A stretch of 42,047 nucleotides of DNA from an uncultured Clostridia bacterium (GTDB taxonomy: Bacteria > Bacillota > Clostridia > TANB77 > CAG-465), in assembly GCA_947627255.1 (NCBI GenBank), contig CANQVI010000008.1:1-42047 (forward strand), in the 5' to 3' direction. Positions 32,837 through 42,006 of this stretch are shown here, one piece after another (the first letter of the stretch is position 1; every line of letters starts with the position of its first letter). Position numbers and translations under genes: made by a program. The notes beneath the pieces were generated by a model. The model had not been told where the DNA came from and did no database searches. It saw only the letters and a list, made by a program, of their open reading frames with translations.

Positions 32837-34210
32837 TTAAATTGTCATAGTTCCACCAGGCGTTTCTAATACAATATATATTTTTTCTTCTACTAAAGTA
32901 TTAGCATTTATATATATTAAAAATATTTTATCATCAACTTTTCCTTTAAATTCATATGCTATAACCTCATCTTTAGAATCAGTAGGTATTATACATAATC
33001 TTCTACTTTCAATAGACAAGTCTTTATATAGCTTTTTTTCAGCCTCATCAATAGTATTATTTACATTTATTTCTCTTTCCTTATGATTATATATATATCC
33101 ATTTGCTTCAAATGCCATTATTTCTCCGTTATCTAAAGCTACTTTTACTTTTATTAGGTCTGAATATATTAGCACATCATCTTGCATAGCAGCATAAGAT
33201 ATTGTTACCATATTATCATTTTTTAAATAATATGTGTCCTTTACATTTTCTATTCCAAGCGACGATATAAAATTTAGAGCTTTATTTTTAGCTTCATCTA
33301 TATCAATTTTTTCCTTTTCTACCTCTCTATCTGAAATAATTTGGTAAATTCTAGCATCCTGTTGAGTTACATATACTGTTTTAATATCCTCAAATCCATT
33401 TAACTTTACTTCATACACATATAATGGTATCATTCCGTTTAATTCTTCTTTAAATTCTGCACTATCTATATTGAGTTTATTTTTTATCTCTCTTAATACT
33501 TCATCGCTAGATAATTTTTCACCTTGTAAAAAGGCTGGTTCTCTTGTTAATATATGGTTAGAAAAAGCCCCATCATATATAATTCCCTCATATTCAGTAA
33601 ATGTTTTTCCAATCTTATTTGCACTAGATAATTCATCTTGTGCACTAGAAGTATTTATTTTTTTATTACCAATTTTTTCTAATTCGTTCCACTTTATATT
33701 TTGACTATTTAAATCTGAATATATTTCCTCCGTTACTTTAGAAAGGTCACTTATTTTAGTATAGATAGTATCAATTTCTTCTTTATAATTTGATATATTT
33801 TCACCATTTATTATATTTCGCATAAGTGAATATGCAAAATCACTAACCTGACTTAAAAATTTAGATACATTTGATATGCTATTTTCTGAAAATGGTAATA
33901 TATCTAAATTAGATTTAGCAGAATTGGCTTTTGCAAAAATACTTGCAAGAGTTGTTAAAGTATATGTATCATTACTTGTTATTTTTAATTTTGCTATTTC
34001 GTTTTCTACGTTATTAATATTAGCAACAAAGTCATACATACTTCTATTATATCCGTCTTGAACTGTTTGCTTTTCAATTTTAAATCTTTTTAATGTTATC
34101 ATGAAAAATAATGCTAATATGCAAAATATACTGAAAAATATTACTCCTATTTTTCTACTTCCTAGTTTTTCTTTTAAATTGTTAATATATTTTTCAAATT
34201 TATCTAACAT
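32837..34210 (-). CDS. ypeB: germination protein YpeB
   Basis: YpeB protects and localises the cortex-lytic enzyme SleB in spores. The protein (457 residues from the ATG at 34210) has one N-terminal membrane helix (about 22-40), then a long helical domain with Y-N-R-S-M-Y-D-F-V and L-P-F-S-E-N-S-I-S-N-V-S-K-F-L-S-Q-V-S-D-F-A. Three PepSY-like domains follow (after about residue 200). GGAGG lies at the very end of sleB, so the ATG at 34210, not the codon at 34234, is the start. sleB-ypeB is a conserved pair. Confidence 0.93.
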   Translation of the reverse strand: MLDKFEKYINNLKEKLGSRKIGVIFFSIFCILALFFMITLKRFKIEKQTVQDGYNRSMYDFVANINNVENEIAKLKITSNDTYTLTTLASIFAKANSAKSNLDILPFSENSISNVSKFLSQVSDFAYSLMRNIINGENISNYKEEIDTIYTKISDLSKVTEEIYSDLNSQNIKWNELEKIGNKKINTSSAQDELSSANKIGKTFTEYEGIIYDGAFSNHILTREPAFLQGEKLSSDEVLREIKNKLNIDSAEFKEELNGMIPLYVYEVKLNGFEDIKTVYVTQQDARIYQIISDREVEKEKIDIDEAKNKALNFISSLGIENVKDTYYLKNDNMVTISYAAMQDDVLIYSDLIKVKVALDNGEIMAFEANGYIYNHKEREINVNNTIDEAEKKLYKDLSIESRRLCIIPTDSKDEVIAYEFKGKVDDKIFLIYINANTLVEEKIYIVLETPGGTMTI

Positions 34211-34211
34211 A

Positions 34212-34700
34212 TTAATCCTCCAAAGCAAAAACATGTTTTCCTATTGTTGTAACAGTTTTTAAAGAAAACAGCCACTTACTTTTAGTTTTTGAAGGATTAT
34301 AAAAATAAAGAGCACCATTTGTTGGATCAACACCATTCATAGCATCTTCTGCTGCTTTATACACTGTAGAATTTTCATCTATATCTACATTAAATTGTCC
34401 ATCAGTTACAGATGAAAATTGCCCTTTTTGGTATATCACACCAGCTATTGTATTAGGAAAAGAAGCATCCTTTACTCTATTCATTATAACTGCTCCTACC
34501 GCCACTTGCCCTATATATGGCTCTCCTCTTGCCTCTCCGTTAATTAATCTTGCTAGTAGTTCTACCATATTATCTCCTGATACTCTATCTGTCGATGTAG
34601 AGCTTTGAGCTTTTTGTGTTTGAGCAAATATTGTTATTCCTAATGATAAAATTAAAACAAAAAAAATACATGTTGCATATTTATTTATCATAACATTCAC
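34212..34700 (-). CDS. sleB: spore cortex-lytic enzyme SleB-like hydrolase
   Basis: SleB is a lytic transglycosylase that breaks down spore cortex during germination. The 162-residue protein has a signal peptide (about 1-25) followed by the Hydrolase_2 domain: L-A-R-L-I-N-G-E-A-R-G-E-P-Y (catalytic Glu), G-Q-V-A-V-G-A-V-I-M-N-R-V, F-P-N-T-I-A-G-V-I, Q-F-S-S-V-T-D-G and A-L-Y-F-Y-N-P. It lacks the N-terminal peptidoglycan-binding domain found in Bacillus SleB, so it is a short form. It ends one base before ypeB. Forespore (sigma-G) expression is usual for the family; I could not fix a sigma-G promoter in the 55-base gap upstream. Confidence 0.92.
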   Translation of the reverse strand: MNVMINKYATCIFFVLILSLGITIFAQTQKAQSSTSTDRVSGDNMVELLARLINGEARGEPYIGQVAVGAVIMNRVKDASFPNTIAGVIYQKGQFSSVTDGQFNVDIDENSTVYKAAEDAMNGVDPTNGALYFYNPSKTKSKWLFSLKTVTTIGKHVFALED

Positions 34701-34755
34701 CTAATATTAGTTTGAGTTAATATAAATAAATTATACAACATGTTTATATTTCAAT

Positions 34756-35010
34756 TTATATAAAAAATCCAATTATAATTAGTAATATAACACCAGGTAT
34801 TCCAAGTATTCCTGCTATCAATGCAGTAACTACATTAAATGGTATTGTTATACCTATTGAAGCACCAAAATTATTTACAAGTATTATCATAACAATTCCA
34901 ATTACGACATTTATTGCAAGTTTCATAATCTTTTTTACTGGCCAAGCAAGTAGTTTAGCAACTACTAACACTGCTATTGCAGCAAATATTAAAACAACAT
35001 ACTCTGTCAT
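34756..35010 (-). CDS. bofA: BofA-like pro-sigma-K processing regulator
   Basis: BofA holds the intramembrane protease SpoIVFB inactive until the checkpoint is passed in Bacillus subtilis. This 84-residue protein has the family layout of two or three hydrophobic helices, with N-N-F-G in the middle and the C-terminal I-P-F-N-V-V-T-A-L-I-A-G-I-L-G-I-P-G. It is encoded 18 bases after rseP, a site-2 protease of the same superfamily as SpoIVFB, and just before sleB. No SpoIVFA or SpoIVFB is visible here. Confidence 0.9.
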   Translation of the reverse strand: MTEYVVLIFAAIAVLVVAKLLAWPVKKIMKLAINVVIGIVMIILVNNFGASIGITIPFNVVTALIAGILGIPGVILLIIIGFFI

Positions 35011-35028
35011 ATTGGTTCCTCCTTATAT

Positions 35029-36291
35029 CTATATAATTCTTATTATATCTTTATATGTTACAAAAACTGTAAGTAATAATAAGCAACCAAGTCCTATATA
35101 TGATATTGTTAATTCTACTTTTTCAGATACTTTTTTTCTTGTTATACATTCAATTAATACTAATAATATCTTTCCTCCATCAAGTGGTGGAAATGGTAAT
35201 ATATTAGCTACACCAACAGCCATACTAATCATTGCCATTAAGAAAAAGAAATTTAGTATTCCAGCACTTTTTGATACAACTTCACCTATACCAACTATAC
35301 CTGACATATTAGATAAAGATACTTTACCAGTAAATAAATCTACATATGAGCCAACTATATTTTTTATATTTTCAGTTGTTTCTATAAAAGCATATGAAAT
35401 ATTTGATTTTGTTGTAGCAACACTTGCAACACCTAAATCAAAAACTTCTTTAGACTCTGGTATAACATTATAATCAATTACTTCTTCATCTCTTTGAACA
35501 GTAACTTTTATTTCTTTACCAGCTTTATCTTTTACAGCATTAACTACACTTTCTGCATCAGGTGTAGAAATACCATCTACAGATAATATAATATCTCCTG
35601 ATTTAATTCCAACTTTTGCAGAGCTTGTTCCTGCTCCTACTAATTCTATTGTATTTGTAGGATTTCCTTGCTCATCAACTTTAAAGTTTATACCTATTTT
35701 TCCTTCAACTTTTTGAGCATTGCTTACATTTGTTTTGTATATTTCTCCATCTCTTTCATACTCAATTTCAACATCAGTTTGACCTGATGGCAATTCAAAA
35801 TTTGATACTTGAGAATATAATTTCATTTCTTTTCCATTAATTGAACGAATTATATCATTTTCTTGTAATCCAGCTTGTGCTAAAACAGAATCTTCTGTAT
35901 AAGATACTACTTTTGTAGTAGCAACATTTCCTGGCATATATACACAAATAAATACAACTAATGCTAATATAAAATTAAAAATTACTCCCATAGAAAGAAT
36001 AATTATCTTTTCAAAAGCATTTTTCTTTTGATAGGATGTTTCACTATCTTTATTTTCCTCTGTTTCTTCTTCACCTTCAATAGCACAATATCCACCAAGT
36101 GGTAACCATCTTAATGAGTACATTGTACCCTTGAATTTCTTTTGAATAATCTTTGGTCCAAAGCCAATAGAAAATTCATCTACTCCTACTTTTAATAACT
36201 TACTAGCTAAAAAATGTCCAAATTCATGAATAGTGGCAACAACTAATATTATAGCTAAAAGCTTTACCACAGTTATTAAAAAACTTAACAA
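35029..36291 (-). CDS. rseP: site-2 metalloprotease RseP
   Basis: RseP cuts membrane substrates such as anti-sigma factors and signal peptide remnants within the bilayer. The 420 residues show the zinc site H-E-F-G-H at 22-26 in the first membrane helix and G-V-D-E-F-S-I-G-F-G-P. A PDZ domain follows (A-G-L-Q-E-N-D-I-I-R-S-I-N-G, then G-D-I-I-L-S-V-D-G), then N-I-L-P-F-P-P-L-D-G-G-K as the third zinc ligand. It sits in the frr-cdsA-rseP order typical of Bacillota, 13 bases after cdsA. It is a candidate to process the anti-sigma protein at 16281-17108, though nothing in sequence proves that. Confidence 0.95.
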   Translation of the reverse strand: MLSFLITVVKLLAIILVVATIHEFGHFLASKLLKVGVDEFSIGFGPKIIQKKFKGTMYSLRWLPLGGYCAIEGEEETEENKDSETSYQKKNAFEKIIILSMGVIFNFILALVVFICVYMPGNVATTKVVSYTEDSVLAQAGLQENDIIRSINGKEMKLYSQVSNFELPSGQTDVEIEYERDGEIYKTNVSNAQKVEGKIGINFKVDEQGNPTNTIELVGAGTSSAKVGIKSGDIILSVDGISTPDAESVVNAVKDKAGKEIKVTVQRDEEVIDYNVIPESKEVFDLGVASVATTKSNISYAFIETTENIKNIVGSYVDLFTGKVSLSNMSGIVGIGEVVSKSAGILNFFFLMAMISMAVGVANILPFPPLDGGKILLVLIECITRKKVSEKVELTISYIGLGCLLLLTVFVTYKDIIRII

Positions 36292-36304
36292 TCTATCTTC
36301 CCCC

Positions 36305-37138
36305 TTATACTATTTTTAATAAATATATAAAAGCATATAAAATAGGTGCAATAAACATTACACTGTCAAATCTATCTAATATACCGCCATGACCTGGTAA
36401 TATATTGCTAAAGTCTTTTTGTCCACAATATCTTTTAATAGATGAGGCAGCTAAGTCGCCTATTTGACCTACTATACTTAGTACTACTCCTATAATTGCT
36501 ATTACTATTATATTAAATTCAGTAGCAAAATATGCATTTGTTATTAAACTTACAATTACACATCCAACTGATGAGCCTATAATACCTGCAACAGATCCCT
36601 CTATACTCTTTTTAGGGCTTACTGTTGGAGATAGTTTATGTTTTCCAAATCTTGAACCAATTTCATATGCAAAAGTATCAGTGCATATAGAACTAGTAAA
36701 TGCTAATATAGCAAATATTCTTCCATGTGGTAGTAAAAATAATATTTTTATAAATGAAAATAAAAACGGAACATAAAGTATTGAAAATATTGTTATAGCA
36801 ATATCAACAATATTTACTTCTAATTTTTTTACTACTATATATCCAAACATAATTACTAATAATATTGGCAGTACAATCGCTACCATATTCATTTTTACTG
36901 ACGAATCAATATTTTCTCCTAATAAAAAAATCCCAAGGCAACTAGCATATCCAACCAATGGTATTGGATGATGCCCTTTTAATTTAAAGCATTTATTATA
37001 TTCATATATACCTACAAATGATAATAATGCAACAAATATAGAATCTATTAAAGCATTATTTAAAACTAGAACTAATATTAAAACAAACATAAAAATGAAT
37101 CCAGTTGTTATTCTTTTTACGTTATCTTTCAATTTCAA
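36305..37138 (-). CDS. cdsA: phosphatidate cytidylyltransferase
   Basis: CdsA makes CDP-diacylglycerol, the precursor of membrane phospholipids. The 277-residue protein has about eight membrane helices and the signature S-S-I-K-R-Y-C-G-Q-K-D-F, followed by L-P-G-H-G-G-I-L-D-R-F-D-S in the C-terminal third. It follows frr by 16 bases. uppS, which often lies between frr and cdsA, is absent here. Confidence 0.95.
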   Translation of the reverse strand: MKLKDNVKRITTGFIFMFVLILVLVLNNALIDSIFVALLSFVGIYEYNKCFKLKGHHPIPLVGYASCLGIFLLGENIDSSVKMNMVAIVLPILLVIMFGYIVVKKLEVNIVDIAITIFSILYVPFLFSFIKILFLLPHGRIFAILAFTSSICTDTFAYEIGSRFGKHKLSPTVSPKKSIEGSVAGIIGSSVGCVIVSLITNAYFATEFNIIVIAIIGVVLSIVGQIGDLAASSIKRYCGQKDFSNILPGHGGILDRFDSVMFIAPILYAFIYLLKIV

Positions 37139-37154
37139 AACTCCTTACTTATTT

Positions 37155-37703
37155 CTATACTTCCATTACTTCTTTTTCTTTTTCATCAATAATTTTTTCT
37201 ACATTTTCTATATATTTATCTGTAATTTTTTGTACTTTTTCCTCAGCACCTTTTAGCTCGTCTTCTGTCATTTCACCGCTATTTTTTAATTTTTTAGCTT
37301 CATCAATTCCATCTCTTCTTACATTTCTTATAGCGATTTTAGCTTCTTCACCAAGAGCTCTAACATCTTTTACTAATTGTTTTCTTCTTTCCTCATTTAA
37401 TTCTGGAAAAGTAAGTCTAATACCATTTCCATCATTAATTGGATTTACACCTAGTTCTGCAACTTGAATAGCTTTTGTTATTGCACCAAGTAAAGATCTA
37501 TCCCAAGGTGTTATTAATATTTGACGTGCTTCTGGTACAGATATAGCACCTATTTGATTTAAAGGTGTTTGTACTCCATAATATTCTACTGTAACTTTAT
37601 TTAATATTGCTGGATTTGCCCTTCCTGCTCTAATTCCAGCTAATTCTTCACATAAGTAATCAATAGCTTTTTGCATTTTTTCCTCTAATTGTTCATATTC
37701 CAT
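37155..37703 (-). CDS. frr: ribosome recycling factor
   Basis: Frr releases ribosomes from mRNA after termination together with EF-G. The protein starts M-E-Y-E-Q-L-E-E-K-M at 37703 (182 residues), with A-G-R-A-N-P-A-I-L-N-K-V, I-S-V-P-E-A-R-Q-I-L-I-T-P-W-D and L-T-E-E-R-R-K-Q-type L-N-E-E-R-R-K-Q. An in-frame ATG at 37748 would begin upstream of the AAAGGAGAG ribosome binding site and does not match homologues. pyrH, the usual upstream neighbour, is replaced by topB. Confidence 0.97.
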   Translation of the reverse strand: MEYEQLEEKMQKAIDYLCEELAGIRAGRANPAILNKVTVEYYGVQTPLNQIGAISVPEARQILITPWDRSLLGAITKAIQVAELGVNPINDGNGIRLTFPELNEERRKQLVKDVRALGEEAKIAIRNVRRDGIDEAKKLKNSGEMTEDELKGAEEKVQKITDKYIENVEKIIDEKEKEVMEV

Positions 37704-37739
37704 AATTTCTAACTCTCCTTTAAAATTCCTCACAATATA

Positions 37740-37767
37740 ATTATACAATAAAAATCAAAAAAAGCAA
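37740..37767 (-). promoter_or_regulatory. putative promoter of frr
   Basis: TTGCTT, 16 bases and TATAAT on the minus strand in the 67-base gap after topB. It suggests that frr-cdsA-rseP and followers form a unit apart from topB. Confidence 0.5.
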
Positions 37768-37770
37768 TAA

Positions 37771-39738
37771 TTAGTAACCATACAAATATTGATTTCTACT
37801 TTTTTTAAATCTTACTACTTTACTTCTAATATAATTTTCAAGCTTGTCCATAAATTCATCAGCACTTATCTCTTTTTGTGCTACCATAGTTAGTCCTTTT
37901 TCCCAGCTAGCAGTTAACTCTGGATTTAATAAATCAGGCATAGTTTTTAGCACAATATCGTAAACAGCCTCTCCTCTTTTTGTAGGTGTTAAAATCTGTG
38001 TTTTAGTATTGGTACTAATATAATCTATTTTTCCAAGTTTTTTTATTATTTCTGCTCTTGTAGCACTAGTCCCTATTCCACTTCCCTTTATTTGTTCTCT
38101 TAGTTCTTCATCTTCTATTAGCTTTCCTGCATTTTCCATTGCAAGTACCATTGTTCCAGAAGAATATCTTTTAGGTGGTGTTGTTTCTCCTTCTTTAATA
38201 GCATAATCTAAAATATCAATAGTATCATTTTTCTTTAGTTTTGCTAATACATCAATATTTTCATTTATTGTTTCTTCATCTTCTTTTTCATCATCACTTT
38301 TCAATTTAATATTTTTTTCGTCCTTATATAATTCTAAATAACCCATATTGGTACATACTTTACCATTAGCAAAGAATTTTTCTTTACCAACAGATAATGT
38401 AACACTTATCCTATCATATTGTGCTGGTGGAAAAAATATAGCTAAAAATCTCTTTACAATTAATATATATACTTTTCTTTCAGTTTCAGTAAGTTTTTCT
38501 AAATTTTCTTTTCCCTCTCCAGTAGGAATAATAGCATAGTGGTCTGTTATTTTACTATCATCTACATACTTTGTTTTTTCTAGTTTTGTACTATATTTTT
38601 CCTGAGCCATCTTCTTTAAATATGAATCTATCTCATCATTAATTTTTAATTTTAAAAGACCATTTAAGTTTTTACTTATTACCTTAGCTACAGCAGTAGA
38701 TAGCACTCTAGCATCTGTTCTAGGATAAGTAACTAATTTTTTCTCATATAAACTTTGGATAGTCTGTAATGTTTGGTCTGGATTCATTTTAAACCTTTTG
38801 GTACATTCATTTTGTGCTTCTGCTAAATTAAATAAAAGTGGTGGATTTTCTTTATTCTTCTTTTTACTTATATTTTCAACAGTTGCTTTATTATTTAGTT
38901 TTAAATATTCAATAAATTTTAAAGCATCTTCTTTTCTTTTAAATCCATTTTCATTATATAATTTTGGAGATTCAAAAACTGATGAACCTTCAACAGATTT
39001 AAAGTCTCCTAAAAATTCCGCCTCTTTAGAGAACTTACCTTGAATTTTATAAAAATTGACCTTTTTAAAATTTCTAATTTCTCTTTCCCTATTTACAACT
39101 AATCCTAATACACAAGTCATGACTCTACCAATAGAAATTACCGCTCTTTCTTCATTCATGCTTTTAGCTAAATTTTTAGCATATAATAATGATAGTATTC
39201 TTGAGAAATTTATTCCAATTAAATAATCTTCTTTTGCTCTTAAATACGCAGAATCGGATAAGCTATCATATTCTTTTAAATCTTTAGCCTCTTTAATTCC
39301 TCTTAAAATTTCTTCTTCTGTTTGAGAATCTATCCAAACTCTTTTCATCTGTGCATTTGGATTTGGTTTTGCCATCATAAATACAAGTCTTTGAATATAC
39401 TCTCCCTCACGTCCAGAGTCACCTGCATTATATATTATATCTACATCTTCTCGTTGTAAAATGTTTTTTATTGTATCAAATTGTGTTTGTTGTATTCCAG
39501 GCAATATCTCGTATTTCCATTCTTGTGGTAAAAATGGAAGTGTATCTAACCTCCAATATTTTAATTTTTCATCATATACTTCTGGATAGCTCATAGTTAC
39601 AAGATGTCCATAACACCAAGTTATTATCCATTCATCTGATTCAAGATAGCCATTTTTTCTATTTACATTTATTTTTAAAGCCTTAGCAAATTCCATTGCA
39701 ACGCTTGGTTTTTCAGTTATTATTACTTTTTTTGCCAT
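37771..39738 (-). CDS. topB: DNA topoisomerase III
   Basis: TopB is a type IA topoisomerase that unlinks single strands in replication and recombination. The 655-residue protein opens with the Toprim domain (V-I-I-T-E-K-P-S-V-A, later A-G-D-S-G-R-E-G-E). It has the catalytic tyrosine region V-T-Y-P-R-T-D-A-R (near residue 340) and G-I-G-T-S-A-T-R-A-E in the C-terminal third. It ends in a basic stretch with no zinc ribbons, as usual for this group. I use the ATG at 39738, six bases after AAGGAG, instead of the ATG two codons earlier. Confidence 0.95.
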   Translation of the reverse strand: MAKKVIITEKPSVAMEFAKALKINVNRKNGYLESDEWIITWCYGHLVTMSYPEVYDEKLKYWRLDTLPFLPQEWKYEILPGIQQTQFDTIKNILQREDVDIIYNAGDSGREGEYIQRLVFMMAKPNPNAQMKRVWIDSQTEEEILRGIKEAKDLKEYDSLSDSAYLRAKEDYLIGINFSRILSLLYAKNLAKSMNEERAVISIGRVMTCVLGLVVNREREIRNFKKVNFYKIQGKFSKEAEFLGDFKSVEGSSVFESPKLYNENGFKRKEDALKFIEYLKLNNKATVENISKKKNKENPPLLFNLAEAQNECTKRFKMNPDQTLQTIQSLYEKKLVTYPRTDARVLSTAVAKVISKNLNGLLKLKINDEIDSYLKKMAQEKYSTKLEKTKYVDDSKITDHYAIIPTGEGKENLEKLTETERKVYILIVKRFLAIFFPPAQYDRISVTLSVGKEKFFANGKVCTNMGYLELYKDEKNIKLKSDDEKEDEETINENIDVLAKLKKNDTIDILDYAIKEGETTPPKRYSSGTMVLAMENAGKLIEDEELREQIKGSGIGTSATRAEIIKKLGKIDYISTNTKTQILTPTKRGEAVYDIVLKTMPDLLNPELTASWEKGLTMVAQKEISADEFMDKLENYIRSKVVRFKKSRNQYLYGY

Positions 39739-39760
39739 ATTCAACTCCTTGACTTTCTTT

Positions 39761-39789
39761 ATTATACACTAAAACATTTAAATAAGCAA
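39761..39789 (-). promoter_or_regulatory. putative sigma-A promoter of topB
   Basis: TTGCTT, 17 bases and TATAAT on the minus strand, about 25 bases before the topB start codon. Confidence 0.55.
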
Positions 39790-39811
39790 AAAAATTTCCA
39801 CCACTTTAAGC

Positions 39812-39842
39812 AAAAAAAAGTGGAGAAATTATATCTCCACTT
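39812..39842 (-). terminator. terminator of the 145-residue gene
   Basis: On the minus strand AGTGGAGA and TCTCCACT pair around a short AT loop and run into eight Ts, directly after the stop codon. Confidence 0.9.
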
Positions 39843-39845
39843 AAC

Positions 39846-40283
39846 TTATTCATCTATTACAAATGTGAAAGTTTTACTAGTAGTATTATAACTATTTTCA
39901 TCATATCTTTTTAATTTAGATGTTACTTTTACATTTAGTGTATTATTTTCTTTGTATGTGTCTATTTTTTGTACTAGAATATCTTTTTCTCTTAATACGC
40001 CTTCTGCTGTTTTAAAGTTTTGCTTTTTTATTGAATCTATTAAAGAATCTACATATTCATTTACTGGTGTTTCTATATATTTATCTGTATCTATCTTTTG
40101 AGTATAAATAGTATATAGTGCTGTATTTTCTGCATAATACTTTAATTTTCCAAATTCTAAACTTTCTGTTTCTAATTTAGGAATTTCCTCCATAGTATTC
40201 TCATCATTTGCAACATCCATATATGCAAAAGAAAAAATAGCAACTATTGAAATTAACAATAAACATATACCTAGCTTTTTCAA
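39846..40283 (-). CDS. secreted protein matching the deacetylase N-terminal domain
   Basis: The 145-residue protein has a signal peptide or anchor (about 3-20) and one extracytoplasmic domain. I-P-K-L-E-T-E-S-L-E-F-G-K, then Y-T-I-Y-T-Q-K, V-N-E-Y-V-D-S-L-I-D and I-D-T-Y-K-E-N align in order with the N-terminal 140 residues of the polysaccharide deacetylase next upstream. It appears to be a free-standing copy of that domain without the enzyme. A TTG start follows AGGGGG. It has its own promoter and terminator. The function is unknown; substrate or wall binding is one possibility. Confidence 0.65.
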   Translation of the reverse strand: MKKLGICLLLISIVAIFSFAYMDVANDENTMEEIPKLETESLEFGKLKYYAENTALYTIYTQKIDTDKYIETPVNEYVDSLIDSIKKQNFKTAEGVLREKDILVQKIDTYKENNTLNVKVTSKLKRYDENSYNTTSKTFTFVIDE

Positions 40284-40358
40284 AGCTATCCCCCTCTTTC
40301 AAAATTTTTTTGTTATAGTCATAATATAGACTATATTGATATCACAAGATGTTTAATT

Positions 40359-40387
40359 ATTATACATTACTTTATTACAAATGTCAA
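40359..40387 (-). promoter_or_regulatory. sigma-A promoter of the 145-residue gene
   Basis: TTGACA, 17 bases and TATAAT on the minus strand. The flanks (TATGTAAAAT before, AAGTAATG before the -10) closely match the promoter of the deacetylase gene. Confidence 0.8.
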
Positions 40388-40399
40388 TATTTTACATAA

Positions 40400-40427
40400 A
40401 TAAAGCAAGGAAAATTCCTTGCTTTAT
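40400..40427 (-). terminator. terminator of the deacetylase gene
   Basis: On the minus strand AAAGCAAGGA and TCCTTGCTTT pair around a short loop with a T-rich tail. The stem overlaps the stop codon. Confidence 0.85.
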
Positions 40428-41704
40428 TGTCTAGCCGAATAAAATACTCTAGTAGTATTAGTATCATATCCTTTAGCTTCTAACATTTGAGAAACTGTAA
40501 TTATTTGGTAATCATTATTAACTAAATACTCTAGTATTCTTTCAACTGCTGGTACTGTTGTAGAATGTATGTCATGCAATAATATAATATCTCCATCTTG
40601 AACATCATTAACAACTAACGGTACTATTTTATCTGGATTTCTACTTTGCCAATCTAAAGAGTCAATATCCCATAGTATAAAAGGATTATCTACTGCACTT
40701 TTTACAGTATTATTGATAGAGCCATATGGTGGTCTTACAAGTCTTGGTCTTTTTCCTGTTATTTTCTCTATTACATCTGCTGTAGTATTTATTTCATTTG
40801 CTATCTCTTGCTCAGATAATTTTGTAAGTTGTTTATGTGACCAAGTATGAACACCTATTTCATTATCTCCATCATACACTTTTTTTACTATATCAGGATA
40901 TCTATTAGCATTTTCTCCTAACATAAAAAATGTTGCATGTGCATTGTATTTAGAAAGAAGCTCTAATATTTTTTCAGTATTGGAAGCATGAGGTCCGTCA
41001 TCAAAAGTAATTGCTACCATTTTTCTGTCTTTATCTATTAATGTAGAAACAAGACTATTATATTCTTCTTGTGTAATTTGATAATTGTTAGCTGTCAATA
41101 ATTTTGAGTTATTATATTCTTTTAATAAATTATATGTATATTTATATTCTTTATCCCCTTTGAAAAATGTTACTTGATTTTTTTCAAAAATATAGTTTTC
41201 AGAAGAATTTTCACCTACTATTTTAGTATATCCATCTTTAAACAATTTATCTAACGTAACATCTGCATTATCCTTTACATTATAATTTATTGTTTTAATG
41301 CTTTTAGCATAGTCTTTTTCAAACAAATTTTTAGTCATAGATGTAATTTTTATACTAACTAAATTTTCATTTGCACAATATGTATCTATGCTTTGAAGTA
41401 AAACTGCTTTGTCTTTCTTTTTTACTTTCTCATTAAGAGAATTTCTTGTTTTAAACTCATTGACTTCACTTTCAATTAATTCTGTTACTTTAGTGTTGAT
41501 TACCTCATTATTAGAAGTAAACTTCTTAGAATAAATCTGGTATTCATCACTTTCCTCATTTTTACTCTCTACTTTTCCAAAATCCATAGATGAGTTCTTT
41601 AGTTCTGGTATTTCAAGTTGTGAACTTTTCAAAATAATAACTGGTATTGATATTCCCACTAATCCTATAAGTGTACCAATCAATATTTTTTGTAACATAC
41701 TCAT
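40424..41704 (-). CDS. membrane-anchored polysaccharide deacetylase (PdaC-like)
   Basis: A carbohydrate esterase family 4 enzyme that removes acetyl groups from wall polysaccharide, probably peptidoglycan. The 426 residues comprise a membrane anchor (about 5-25), a PdaC-like N-terminal region (about 30-220, of the DUF4163/DUF3298 kind) and the NodB domain (about 230-410). That domain has T-F-D-D-G-P at 233-238, G-V-H-T-W-S-H with metal ligands His286 and His290, R-P-P-Y-G at 324-328, W-D-I-D-S-L-D-W and I-L-L-H-D. All catalytic positions are present. The start is the ATG behind AAGGAGGAG. The neighbouring 145-residue gene carries a copy of its N-terminal domain. Confidence 0.9.
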   Translation of the reverse strand: MSMLQKILIGTLIGLVGISIPVIILKSSQLEIPELKNSSMDFGKVESKNEESDEYQIYSKKFTSNNEVINTKVTELIESEVNEFKTRNSLNEKVKKKDKAVLLQSIDTYCANENLVSIKITSMTKNLFEKDYAKSIKTINYNVKDNADVTLDKLFKDGYTKIVGENSSENYIFEKNQVTFFKGDKEYKYTYNLLKEYNNSKLLTANNYQITQEEYNSLVSTLIDKDRKMVAITFDDGPHASNTEKILELLSKYNAHATFFMLGENANRYPDIVKKVYDGDNEIGVHTWSHKQLTKLSEQEIANEINTTADVIEKITGKRPRLVRPPYGSINNTVKSAVDNPFILWDIDSLDWQSRNPDKIVPLVVNDVQDGDIILLHDIHSTTVPAVERILEYLVNNDYQIITVSQMLEAKGYDTNTTRVFYSARQ

Positions 41705-41785
41705 TTTACCACTCCTCCTTAATAATTATTTTAGGTAAACTATAGTATAAATTATTTACTATATATATTCATTATAGACTCTAGT

Positions 41786-41814
41786 ATTATACATCACTTA
41801 GATTTTAAAGTCAA
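41786..41814 (-). promoter_or_regulatory. sigma-A promoter of the deacetylase gene
   Basis: TTGACT, 17 bases and a perfect TATAAT on the minus strand, with a 5' leader of about 75 bases. Confidence 0.8.
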
Positions 41815-41887
41815 CATTTTACATAAAAAAGACTAGTATATTAAATACTATTTTAAATTTTATTAATTATAATTTACTTTTTAAAAT

Positions 41888-41918
41888 GTAAAAGGAGACA
41901 TTAAATGTCCCCTTTTAC
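41888..41918. terminator. terminator-like hairpin
   Basis: GTAAAAGGAGACAT and ATGTCCCCTTTTAC pair with one mismatch around a 3-base loop. A short T run is inside the stem. It probably ends a gene beyond the window or limits read-through toward the deacetylase promoter. Confidence 0.5.
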
Positions 41919-42006
41919 GTCACATTCCAATAATATATAGGTCTATAAAAACCAATTCCCTATGTATCATTTATATTATAACATACATTATCTGCTATTT
42001 CAATAC

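Noticed and set aside
34701-34755. A sigma-G promoter before sleB.
   Set aside because: TGAAATA and TATAAT-like boxes are present but the spacing does not fit the sigma-G pattern.
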